NCBI GenBank assembly: GCA_023807065.1
Contig: JAJJLU010000693.1
Location: 1 to 22,840 of the forward strand
Reading direction: 5' to 3'
Origin: Isotricha intestinalis
Lineage: Eukaryota; Ciliophora; Litostomatea; Vestibuliferida; Isotrichidae
DNA length: 22,840 nt
This document shows positions 9,901 to 17,255 of the stretch, one piece after another. The translations under genes were made by a program, and so were the position numbers. Under the pieces are notes generated by a model that saw nothing but the letters and a program-made list of their open reading frames with translations, was not told the origin of the DNA and did not search any database. Within the stretch, counting starts at the first letter, position 1; every line of letters begins with the position of its first letter.

Positions 9901-11642
9901 AAAAAGATTTTTTTGATTTTATAGGAAATATTTGTAAAAATAAAGAAATAAATTTTAATTTAGATAAAGAACTTTTATTTGAAGCAGCTTCATTTTTAAT
10001 TAATTATAATTCACAAAAGTCTTATACAAAAGATAAAGATAATTTCCAATGTCATGCAATTGAAGGAATAAATAATTATAATGAAGAATTAGAAAAACAA
10101 GAAGAAATAATATTTTCAATTTTAAAAAATATAAAGGAATCAGGTTTATTTTTTCCAGAAGACTCAGAAAATTTATTAAAATTAATAATTCATACTTCTT
10201 ATACTAAAATACAATTATTTTTATTAAAAGAAGCAAAACATTATGAAGAATATTTAATAAGTGAAATTAATTATTTTAAAGAATTAAATTTAAAAGATAT
10301 TAAAAGTGAAAATTTAGATATTCAAATTGAAAAATTTTTTAGATGGATAGAAAAAAGTTTAATTGAAACAAGTAAAATGTCAGATCAAAATAAATTTATA
10401 AATTTAAAAAAAATAATTAGTCAAAATTTACAAAATTTATGTGAAATTTCAGTTAATGAATTTTCTGTAATTGTAAATTCTTGGTTTAAAAATAGTCAAG
10501 AAGAAGTAATTAAACAATTAGAAAATTCTCCAAATTTTCAAAATGTTTATATTGATAAATATATTGAATCTCATTTAAAAATGGATGAAAATATTGAAAA
10601 TTTAAAAAAATTTATTTTAAAAAAAATAAAATTATTAATTAAGATAAATCATAAAGATGGAATTTTAGAAATCTTAAAAAGATTTAATTTTGTTTGTGAT
10701 TTAAGTTTATTAAATTTTTTAAAACAAGAAAAAATATATGATGGAACAATTTATATTTGTCAAGTTTTAGGAGATGTTGATGAAGGATTAAAAATAACAA
10801 TAGATATAATTCAAAAAAATTTTAAAGAAATAATTTCAAATTTAAACAGTGAAAAATTTAATTCAAATATAATAAATAATTATAGAGACATACATTTAAA
10901 ATTTTTATTATTAGGAATTCAATTATGTAGATCAAATTCATCAAATAACAATAAAGAAGAAAATAATGAAATTGATGAATTTTGGTTAAAATTTTTAAAT
11001 AGTTTATATCAATTAAGAACCTCATTTAAACCATTATTTAAAGAAAATCAAAATAATGAAAAAACTTATGATTATAATATAGTTAATCAAGACTTAGAAG
11101 AAAGTATAAATTTAATTATTGGTGCAATGACAGAATATGTTAAAATTCCTTTATTAATTGATATTGTTTCCATAAAATGTAAAGATGCAGGTTTTAAAGA
11201 ATTTTCTAAAATTATTGAAAATATGTTTTTTTCATATAGTAGAACTGAATTTATTTTTAAATATGCTCATTTATGTATTAAAAAATCTACTTTAAATAAT
11301 TTTTTTCAATTAATTTCAGAAAATAAAAAAGCTTTTTATTTTGATAATTTTATTTGTGATTTTTGCCATAAAGAAATAGCAAATGAAAGTATTATTTTAT
11401 TTAAATGCAAACATAATTTTCATTTTGATTGTTGTTTAAAAAAAAATAATAATTTTTATTGCAATTTATGTTTTGATGATAATGATAAAATAGAAAATAT
11501 ACATTTTAATTCAAAAATCGAAATTAATGAAGAAGAAAAAAAGAATATTGTACAAAAAATAAAAAGAAAAAAAAATTTGGATAATTTAACTAAAATTAAT
11601 TCAAAAATTTTTCAAGATTTAACAGATTTTGAATATATATAA
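6960..11642 (+). CDS. Vps8-like CORVET tethering subunit with C-terminal RING
   Basis: The largest gene, 1560 residues without an intron. Residues 1-280 are Asn/Glu/Lys-rich and probably disordered. From about 288 there are beta-propeller-like repeats (IYIGSSEGNLYKFEILTGEL, then LVTGHKNGIILIL). From about 630 a long alpha-solenoid begins (LNWEDILNSFCEKKEFEKMF), typical of the Vps8/Vps41/Vps18 architecture. A RING-H2 finger lies at the C-terminus: Cys1466, Cys1469, Cys1483, His1485, His1488, Cys1491, Cys1501 and Cys1504. Propeller, solenoid and RING, with a length above most Vps41 or Vps18 proteins, favour Vps8, the CORVET subunit that binds Rab5-type GTPases on early endosomes. Vps41 is the main alternative. 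Tetrahymena is known for several Vps8 paralogues, so a lineage-specific copy would not be surprising. A Rab gene lies 2.7 kb upstream, but linkage alone means little. Confidence 0.72.
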   Translation: MEDKKILNEIHKELNNPDIENYIIGKNGDDTFGNIIKKTKQIEKSFLSYKLNEDLFNFLNLDEIIKEPLLQNEKISLDNEQLISEKPLISQNQKINFLDQDMKNILDSLDEICNVDLKMDNIEVQLVDPIIYFNNENELNDDSKNIIINNETRFNLYENNNDQNLNSDKELTFRETIFEKRKTIYEKEYIKKISSLKNKEDSQSENLSEDIINENNKKENLSPINYINMLESINEKNNEKEIDLNDYYSLEIYKSKNELNIDILKSIPNDNLFNSINKIKEKFNCFIVNKLNTLIYIGSSEGNLYKFEILTGELKETINTKESEILSLSLYNNYLVTGHKNGIILILQDNKIIDTIKENSSIIFVDFLKINLTKKKFELITSDLEGNVKLIIRAKSFFLNRNITETIFESKKTPIYNIIINNKEEDLSKTKKKNMIFAFCSIFNVTLKKISRNQKKVEEKFQIFPSDNNLEGEIPDCCFGKGFILLDKINKDSFKELNLFLVSWGKEISIYSTLNDEKSLKDYQFIHKYVNDTQIIKVGYLSNSFIYIIDLKFNLKILTTYNLNDNTYEINEQIKFNVITIKNLDLKSNGYLYYIINDIKTNTIFYSKNILSYDKGLIIIGNKGINLFELLNWEDILNSFCEKKEFEKMFCLGYIIFNDSSIISKINGNYLEKYKDKLSFGLIHKYYSQMIETENKNNIIKAIKICIEFCIKSNLINTLIDFFHIIKYSKNEETFFELFTDYIMNGDLINISEIDENFLKKYIEYYINKKEKLKLSSILLKFNTLVLIKYDILELITKNDLLNPYIYICMNAKLVEFDYYKPIIYMFGIFEEKYENCNYSTFIIFHNEKFYNEELLSCKQYFKHKLFWYMDLCLKGIKYPSLKSIEKENHENIVKKISLFLINEKTLDSLLLFDSFTYFSIFSQLYFNNNLYTIINSDYPEDIIYSVGLVNLKKNKITPKYLIYKLTNYIKKIENENFYIKKDFFDFIGNICKNKEINFNLDKELLFEAASFLINYNSQKSYTKDKDNFQCHAIEGINNYNEELEKQEEIIFSILKNIKESGLFFPEDSENLLKLIIHTSYTKIQLFLLKEAKHYEEYLISEINYFKELNLKDIKSENLDIQIEKFFRWIEKSLIETSKMSDQNKFINLKKIISQNLQNLCEISVNEFSVIVNSWFKNSQEEVIKQLENSPNFQNVYIDKYIESHLKMDENIENLKKFILKKIKLLIKINHKDGILEILKRFNFVCDLSLLNFLKQEKIYDGTIYICQVLGDVDEGLKITIDIIQKNFKEIISNLNSEKFNSNIINNYRDIHLKFLLLGIQLCRSNSSNNNKEENNEIDEFWLKFLNSLYQLRTSFKPLFKENQNNEKTYDYNIVNQDLEESINLIIGAMTEYVKIPLLIDIVSIKCKDAGFKEFSKIIENMFFSYSRTEFIFKYAHLCIKKSTLNNFFQLISENKKAFYFDNFICDFCHKEIANESIILFKCKHNFHFDCCLKKNNNFYCNLCFDDNDKIENIHFNSKIEINEEEKKNIVQKIKRKKNLDNLTKINSKIFQDLTDFEYI

Positions 11643-12272
11643 ATATCTCTAAAATATAAATATTTAAAATTATAAAAGTTTTCTCATTATTTTTTCTATT
11701 TTAAAATATAGAAAAAAAAGTCTATCAAATAAAAATTTCAACTATTTTTAAATAGTATTCAAATAGGTTTTCCAAAAAATTTTATGAAAATATATGAATA
11801 GATAAATCAATAAATGGGATTAACTAATTAAAAATAGCAAAAAAAAAGAAATATAAATAATAATTATTGAATTAAAGATTTAATTATAATAAATTCATTT
11901 AAATCTCACATCAGAAAATAAATTCAATATTTTAATATTTAGAATAAATTAATTTTAACAATTCTAATGGTTCAAGAATGATTATGAATATATGATAATA
12001 ATATTATTAAAATAATAATATATAATATTCATATATAACCATATTAGCCTATAAATTATTATAATCTGAATAATATATATTGATGAAGTTTTTTAAAATT
12101 TTTTTAAAAAATTATTTATAAAAATGGAAAAAAATTTATAAATAAAAAAATCCTGATTTAAAAATTCTCAAATAATATTTTTTTAATTATTTATGCAATT
12201 CTAAATTAATATATATATTCCTTTTATTTTTAATATTAACACATATATCTAAATCCAAAAAAACAAAAAATA
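11643..12272. other. Intergenic region with an imperfect foldback
   Basis: 630 bases with no intact gene. A plus-strand frame between about 11720 and 11990 gives some coding-like words, but it is broken by TAA, TAG and TGA at near-random density, so I do not call a gene. A foldback at 11964-12047 is listed separately. The last 100 bases before the ATG at 12273 turn A-rich and are probably the leader. Confidence 0.5.
11964..12047. repeat. Imperfect inverted repeat, about 84 bp
   Basis: The left arm begins CTAATGGTT and contains ATGAATAT. The right arm, read on the other strand, begins CTAATATGGTT and also contains ATGAATAT. The centre is a run of TAATAT words near 12000-12020 that can pair with itself. 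The arms are about 40 bases with several mismatches and gaps. At this AT content some self-complementarity is expected by chance, but the matching outer ends containing GG and CC are less likely to be accidental. No target-site duplication is visible. Confidence 0.4.
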
Positions 12273-12695
12273 ATGAATGAGGATGATACATCTTTTTCAA
12301 AAAACTTATTATTAATTTCAGAAGAGAAAAAACTCGAACAATTTACAGAACATTACTCAATTAAAAATGAATTTTTAGAAAATAACAATTATTTAATTGA
12401 AGAAGATTTTAAAACTGAATTAATTAATATGATATTTGAAATGGAAAAATCAATTCAAATATTTATTAATTCAAGTACAAAAGATTCTTCAGGTGATATT
12501 TCTGAAAATATGCAGTTTTTAAATAATCCTAAAAAAAATTGTGTAAATAATAGATTTAATAAAGTTGATAATAGTGATAAAATTTATAAACCAAGACCAG
12601 TGTCTAATAATATTAGTAAACGTTTATTTAATTCAAATAAAAATTTTAAAATTTTAATTGCGAAAAGAGTACAGGTAAAAAAAACTACTATATAA
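12273..12695 (+). CDS. Small hypothetical protein
   Basis: 140 residues, ATG to TAA. The N-terminal 65 residues are acidic and probably helical (EEKKLEQFTEHYSIKNEFL; EEDFKTELINMIFEMEKSIQI). The rest is Asn/Ser-rich and ends basic (NKNFKILIAKRVQVKKTTI). No signal peptide, membrane segment or domain is recognised. Codon use resembles neighbouring genes. The end is uncertain: CAG followed by GTAAAA at 12675 resembles a 5' splice site, and CTTTTAG ending at 12773 could be the acceptor. That splice would replace the last six residues with about 21 different ones. It could be a real small protein or one exon of a larger gene. Confidence 0.6.
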   Translation: MNEDDTSFSKNLLLISEEKKLEQFTEHYSIKNEFLENNNYLIEEDFKTELINMIFEMEKSIQIFINSSTKDSSGDISENMQFLNNPKKNCVNNRFNKVDNSDKIYKPRPVSNNISKRLFNSNKNFKILIAKRVQVKKTTI

Positions 12696-13052
12696 AGTTA
12701 TTAATGTTTATCTTTTTTATAAATTTATTTTGAAGATAATATTTTAGTTTTTTAATATATTATTAACTTTTAGGAGTTTAAATATATTAGCTCTCTAATT
12801 ACCATTCATTTTATCATCTTTTTTATTTTTTATTTTTAATGTTATTATTTTTCTTTATTTAATATATTGGTGAAAATGATATTTAAAATTTACAATATTG
12901 ATTCAATTTAAAAAAAAGAAATATAGACGTTAAGAAGAAAAAATAAATATTTTATAAAATATTAAAATATTTAATCGAATCATTTTTTTTATTAAAATAA
13001 ATTAAAGCATTCATCATATATAAATTAAAAAAAATAAAAAACAAATTTTTTT
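12696..13052. other. Intergenic spacer before HPt gene
   Basis: 357 AT-rich bases holding the 3' end of one gene and the promoter and leader of the next. Apart from the possible splice acceptor near 12773 I see no feature. The final 30 bases before the ATG are A-rich and then T-rich. Confidence 0.45.
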
Positions 13053-13622
13053 ATGGTTGAGGGTGTCGAACCTGAACTTTTAAAAAATGGTGATTTATAT
13101 GATTTTAACGAAGCAATAGATAATTATGGTTTTGATTTTGATAATTTTTCAGAAAAAAATTTTGAAAGTTTTATTAAAACAACATTTATAACTGATTTTA
13201 TAACATTTAGAAAAAGTTATTTGCAGAGAGATTTTATTCAAGTAAGATTCTATGCACATAAATTTAAAGGTTTATTTAGATTAATATTATCAAAAGATAT
13301 AAATGAAAATTGTGAAAAATTACAAATGATAATTCAAAAAGGTGATATTAATGTAGAAGAATTATATGTTAAAATTGTGAATGAAATGGTTTTTTTTTTT
13401 AAAAGTTTTGTGACTTTTTCACAAAAAATAAAAAAACCTATTTATAAAGAATTACAAGATAAATTTTGGGAATTAAATAATTTATGTGATAATTATGAAG
13501 ATTTTGGAATTAAATCTAAAATAACAAATAAAGAAATTGAGATTGGTGATTTAATTATTGATAAAAAAAGTCAAAATGTTTGTTGTGAAGTGGGAAAATC
13601 TATTGTTTGTATTATATTTTAA
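13053..13622 (+). CDS. Histidine phosphotransfer (HPt) domain protein
   Basis: 189 residues. Residues 37-126 match an HPt four-helix bundle: the helix FESFIKTTFITDFITFRKSY, the acidic turn before FIQVRFYAHKFKG, and the following helix NENCEKLQMIIQKGDI. His69 in AHKFKG is the expected phospho-acceptor, with Lys72 and Gly73 in place. HPt proteins relay phosphate between hybrid histidine kinases and response regulators in two-component phosphorelays. The Gly-Ala usually found after the His helix is replaced by LSKD, so the loop is divergent. The last four residues are Cys-Ile-Ile-Phe, which fits a CaaX prenylation box and would anchor the protein to membrane. No histidine kinase or response regulator is in the window. 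The gene converges on the kinase gene, 290 bases away. Confidence 0.72.
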   Translation: MVEGVEPELLKNGDLYDFNEAIDNYGFDFDNFSEKNFESFIKTTFITDFITFRKSYLQRDFIQVRFYAHKFKGLFRLILSKDINENCEKLQMIIQKGDINVEELYVKIVNEMVFFFKSFVTFSQKIKKPIYKELQDKFWELNNLCDNYEDFGIKSKITNKEIEIGDLIIDKKSQNVCCEVGKSIVCIIF

Positions 13623-13912
13623 TATTGTAAGTAATTATCTAATTTATATATTTTTAAGAATAAACTTTTCAATATTTAAAATAAGTAATAATATAAGATT
13701 AATTAAAATTTTTAATTACCTTGAAAATTTTGTATACTTGAAATTTTAATGAAACTAAATAATAAATATTTAAAGATTAATTTTTTTTCTAAAAAATAAA
13801 TAATATAAGTTAAAATATCTTTTTATTAATATTTTTTTTTTTTTTACTAAAAAACAAATAAATCAAAAATAAATATACATCTATTATTTATAATTGGAAA
13901 AATTCTATTATT

Positions 13913-15973
13913 TTAAAAATGATGTTTTATGAATTTAAATTGATTAAACACTTTTTTTCTTGTTGTTTTAGGAATATATTTTTCATCTCTTGAAGAACTT
14001 TTACTATGATAATTCGAAAAATTAGGATTTGTATTACTACTAATATTACTGATTAAGCTTCCATTTGTACTATTTTTTTTTCTTCTATTTATTTTTACAT
14101 TTGTTGTTAAATTATTCATAAATAAATTAAAATTTCTCTTTGAATTTATATTAGAATTATTCTGATTTATTGATTTATTATTTGTATTATTTTTAGAAGA
14201 ATTATTTGAATTTCCTTTTTTTAATTTATTTTTTTTTGATAATAATAATTTTTGCTCAAAAGAACTTAATGTTGTTTTTATTATTGTTTTATTTTTACTT
14301 CCTTCATTCAATGAATTATGATTGAAATTTATATTATTTAAAACTAAATTTGAATTATTTAATAAAGGAACATTTTTTTTATGTTTTTTCATTTCTATTA
14401 TCTCTTTTAAAGAGTATTTTGGGGAAAATTCTCTAAAAAATCCATTATTAATTGTTTGAATTTCATTTTTATTTTTTTTAATCGAAGTTGCAGAAAATAC
14501 ATGGTTTCTTTTTTTATTTCTTGTTTGAATATTTATATTATTATAAGAAGTTTTATTATTATTTGTTGTTGTAGAATTTATGTTAATTGAATTTGAATGA
14601 TTGTGATTATGATTATGATTAACACTCAAATTTCTATTATGAATTATACTATCAGTTTGTAAAAAATTTAAAATTTTTTTTGAGCTTTTCTTTATTTTAA
14701 AATTAAAATGATTATTTAAAATTTGTAATTTTTTATTTAATTTATAAATATCAAAACCTTTAGAGTAACCATTAATATCTTTTTTATTAATATTTTTATT
14801 AATATGATTATTATTTTCTTTCTTATCATTACTATTATAATTACAATCTTTCTTAATATTAATATTATTAATATTATTAATATTATTATTATTAGTATCT
14901 TTCTTATTATTATTATCATTATTATTATTAGTATCTTTCTTATAATTATTATTATTATTATCTTTCTTATTATTATTGCTATCGTTATTATTATTGATAT
15001 TTTTATTGCTATCTTTATTATTTTTAATATTATTATAATCCCCATCTTTTATATTATTATTATTTTTAATTCCATCTTTAATATTTTGAATTATATTTTT
15101 GAAATCTTGATTCTTTGAAATACTCCTATTATGAATAATACTTTTTTCAATAGTATCATAATCAATATTACTTAATTCTTTTCCCATTAAATAAAAATCA
15201 TCTTTTTTAATTTCATCAATATAAATTCTTTCATCGGGATTAGGATTTAAAATTTTAATAATTAACTTTTTTCCTTTTTCAGTTAAAAAATCAGGTAATT
15301 CAGGTCTACAAATTAATATATTTTGAAATAATTCATCATTATTTTCTCCTTCAAAAGGTAAGTAACCACATAACATTGCATATAAAATAATTCCACAACA
15401 CCAAATATCATTTTTAAATCCATCATAATATTTCCTAGTAATTATTTCAGGAGAAGCATAAGAAGGACTTCCACATTTAGTTTTTAATAAATTTTTATTA
15501 TTTATTACATGACTTAAACCAAAATCTATTATTTTTAAAATATTATTTTCTGTTAATAATAAATTTTCTGGTTTTAAATCTCTGTGTGCAACATTTTGTT
15601 TATGAATATGTTCTAAACCATTTATTAATTGGTAAAAAAATATTGAAGCTTCTTTTTCATTTAATCTTTTATTTTTTACTATATAATCAAATAATTCTCC
15701 TTTTGAACAATATTCCATTATTATGTAATAATTATCTGGTTGTTCTATTAATTGATATACATATATTACATTAATGTGATTAAATTTTTTTATTATTTCA
15801 TTTTCATTGAAAAATACATTATTCATTTTTTCTTTTATTTTTTTTTTATTTAATATTTTTACTGCAAATTCTTCTCCTGTTGATTTGAAAATTGCCAATT
15901 TTACTTTTCCAAAATTTCCTTCTCCTATTGTGTCTTTTATTTCATAATTTGAGATGTTTGAATAGTCATTCAT
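13913..15973 (-). CDS. SNF1/AMPK-like Ser/Thr protein kinase with Asn-rich tail
   Basis: A 686-residue protein. The kinase domain spans about 10-262: glycine loop GEGNFG (17-22), Lys39 in FAVKIL, probable C-helix Glu59, catalytic HRDLKPEN (130-137), DFG (150-152), and an activation loop with Thr165 and CGSPSYASPE (167-176). KNDIWCCGIILYAMLCGYLPF is typical of the CAMK group. The CGSPxYAxPE loop and the overall order are closest to SNF1/AMPK or MARK kinases. All catalytic residues are present, so it should be active, probably switched on by phosphorylation of Thr165. From 303 to 400 the tail is a low-complexity Asn/Lys/Asp tract, followed by a His-Asn run and a Ser/Asn/Lys-rich end. I see no UBA or KA1 domain. 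ORFs on other frames over the tail are shadows of the repeats. Confidence 0.9.
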   Translation of the reverse strand: MNDYSNISNYEIKDTIGEGNFGKVKLAIFKSTGEEFAVKILNKKKIKEKMNNVFFNENEIIKKFNHINVIYVYQLIEQPDNYYIIMEYCSKGELFDYIVKNKRLNEKEASIFFYQLINGLEHIHKQNVAHRDLKPENLLLTENNILKIIDFGLSHVINNKNLLKTKCGSPSYASPEIITRKYYDGFKNDIWCCGIILYAMLCGYLPFEGENNDELFQNILICRPELPDFLTEKGKKLIIKILNPNPDERIYIDEIKKDDFYLMGKELSNIDYDTIEKSIIHNRSISKNQDFKNIIQNIKDGIKNNNNIKDGDYNNIKNNKDSNKNINNNNDSNNNKKDNNNNNYKKDTNNNNDNNNKKDTNNNNINNINNINIKKDCNYNSNDKKENNNHINKNINKKDINGYSKGFDIYKLNKKLQILNNHFNFKIKKSSKKILNFLQTDSIIHNRNLSVNHNHNHNHSNSININSTTTNNNKTSYNNINIQTRNKKRNHVFSATSIKKNKNEIQTINNGFFREFSPKYSLKEIIEMKKHKKNVPLLNNSNLVLNNINFNHNSLNEGSKNKTIIKTTLSSFEQKLLLSKKNKLKKGNSNNSSKNNTNNKSINQNNSNINSKRNFNLFMNNLTTNVKINRRKKNSTNGSLISNISSNTNPNFSNYHSKSSSRDEKYIPKTTRKKVFNQFKFIKHHF
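14774..15067 (-). repeat. Asn-codon low-complexity repeat within kinase gene
   Basis: A stretch of AAT/AAC-rich codons interrupted by Lys-Asp-Thr or Lys-Asp words, reading TTATTATT and TATCTTTCTT on the plus strand. The protein unit is roughly Lys-Lys-Asp-Thr followed by four Asn, repeated irregularly (kinase residues 303-400). It is in frame throughout, and its length probably varies between alleles by replication slippage. It also makes long meaningless open frames on both strands. Confidence 0.8.
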
Positions 15974-16199
15974 CCTTTATTTTTTTTTGTTTTATTTTTT
16001 TATTTTTTTATTTTTTAAATTATTCATTTTTTTCGAGATTTTTATAAATTTTTTATTTTTTTTTTGATTTTTTATTTCTTTATATTAATGAACAATAAAT
16101 GATATTTAATTATTTTTTTTATATAATTGAATTAAAACAAAAATGAGACAATTAAATGAATATATAAATAAAAAACGGAAAAATTGTGAATAATATTAA

Positions 16200-17123
16200 T
16201 TATTTTATATATTGATTTTGCAATTCTTGTATTTCATTATTTATTTTTGAAAATTTAAATAGTTCTTTGATTTTCAATTTATAAGTATTCCCTATTTTTA
16301 TATTTTGAGGAATAAAAAAAGAAGGTAAAACAAAAATTATATCATCTTGAGAAATAAAAATTGCTTTTCCTTTCTTAATCATACTCAAATTACAAATAAT
16401 AGAATTTAAATATTTTTCTTCTTTAAGCTTGTTGTCATTTTTATTATTTAATTCTTCAAAGTTATTATATTCATTAATAATTTTATCTTTATTGCTGTTT
16501 AAATTCCAAAAAACATTTTTTTCATTTTCTTCTTCTTCTAAATTATTCTCTCCACTAAAAATACTATTATTATTATTACTATTATTACTTTTTGAAGAAT
16601 TTGTATTAACTCTTTTTAAATCTTTTTCATCTATTTCAATTTCATTTTCTTTGGTTGATTCTATAATATTATTTTCTTTTGAAAAAGAAGAATTTAAATA
16701 ATTAATTTTTCCATTTGTTCCTAATTTCATTAAAATTGATTGAGTAATTAATTTAGGATCTATTTCTTCTTCTATTTTATATTCTAAGTTATTTGTTGAA
16801 TTTAAATTTACAAATCTTGCTTTTTTATTTCTAAAAGAAATAAAACCTGAACTCGTTATTGAAGTATTTGGATGAAATGAATTATTATTATTATTTGTAA
16901 TATTTTGATTATCTTGTTTTATTAAATTTTGTAATATATTATGTGAAGTATTGAATATATGAGAATTTTCCTTTTTTTTTAGTTTGTAATTATTATTATT
17001 TTGTTTTTCTATATTATTTATTCCTCCTTTAAATACTTCTTTTTCTGTAAAATCTGATAAGTTATTTTCATTTGATATATTATTTTTTTCTTTTTTTATT
17101 TCTATATTTTTGGCTTTTTTCAT
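16200..17123 (-). CDS. Asn-rich protein with a compact C-terminal block
   Basis: 307 residues, ATG to TAA. Residues 1-235 are mostly disordered: Asn/Lys/Glu/Ser-rich with several Asn runs. A short ordered-looking stretch occurs near 93-135 (FISFRNKKARFVNLNS; DPKLITQSILMKLG). Residues 240-307 look like a folded domain made mainly of beta strands (MIKKGKAIFISQ, DDIIFVLPSFFIPQNIKIGN, YKLKIKELFKFSK) ending in a helix. The pattern strand, LPxxFIPxNIKxGNxY, strand recalls small barrel or OB-like folds, but I cannot name the family. There is no signal peptide or membrane segment. It lies 226 bases upstream of the kinase start and 132 bases downstream of the membrane-protein gene, all in the same direction. 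Confidence 0.7.
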   Translation of the reverse strand: MKKAKNIEIKKEKNNISNENNLSDFTEKEVFKGGINNIEKQNNNNYKLKKKENSHIFNTSHNILQNLIKQDNQNITNNNNNSFHPNTSITSSGFISFRNKKARFVNLNSTNNLEYKIEEEIDPKLITQSILMKLGTNGKINYLNSSFSKENNIIESTKENEIEIDEKDLKRVNTNSSKSNNSNNNNSIFSGENNLEEEENEKNVFWNLNSNKDKIINEYNNFEELNNKNDNKLKEEKYLNSIICNLSMIKKGKAIFISQDDIIFVLPSFFIPQNIKIGNTYKLKIKELFKFSKINNEIQELQNQYIK

Positions 17124-17255
17124 ATATATTCTTTCTTTAATTTATTTATTTTAATTTTTTTCTCAATATTTTAATTTAAAAAATTCATTTTAAAAAAACA
17201 TTTTTTCCTGAGAATAATAAAATATATAAAATAATTAATCAACAATTAATTTTTA

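Noticed and set aside
11720..11990. Similar stop-ignored frame downstream of the Vps8-like gene
   Set aside because: It has the three stop types at near-random density and only short coding-like words.
13558..13749. Open frame overlapping the end of the HPt gene
   Set aside because: It is out of frame with a gene that has a recognisable domain, and it has no sequence features of its own.
14737..15118. Long Ile-rich open frames on both strands within the kinase tail
   Set aside because: They are shadows of the AAT/TTA low-complexity repeat and consist of almost nothing but Ile, Asn and Lys.
15586..15774. Plus-strand open frame opposite the kinase catalytic domain
   Set aside because: It is antisense to conserved kinase motifs including HRDLKPEN, so it is a shadow.
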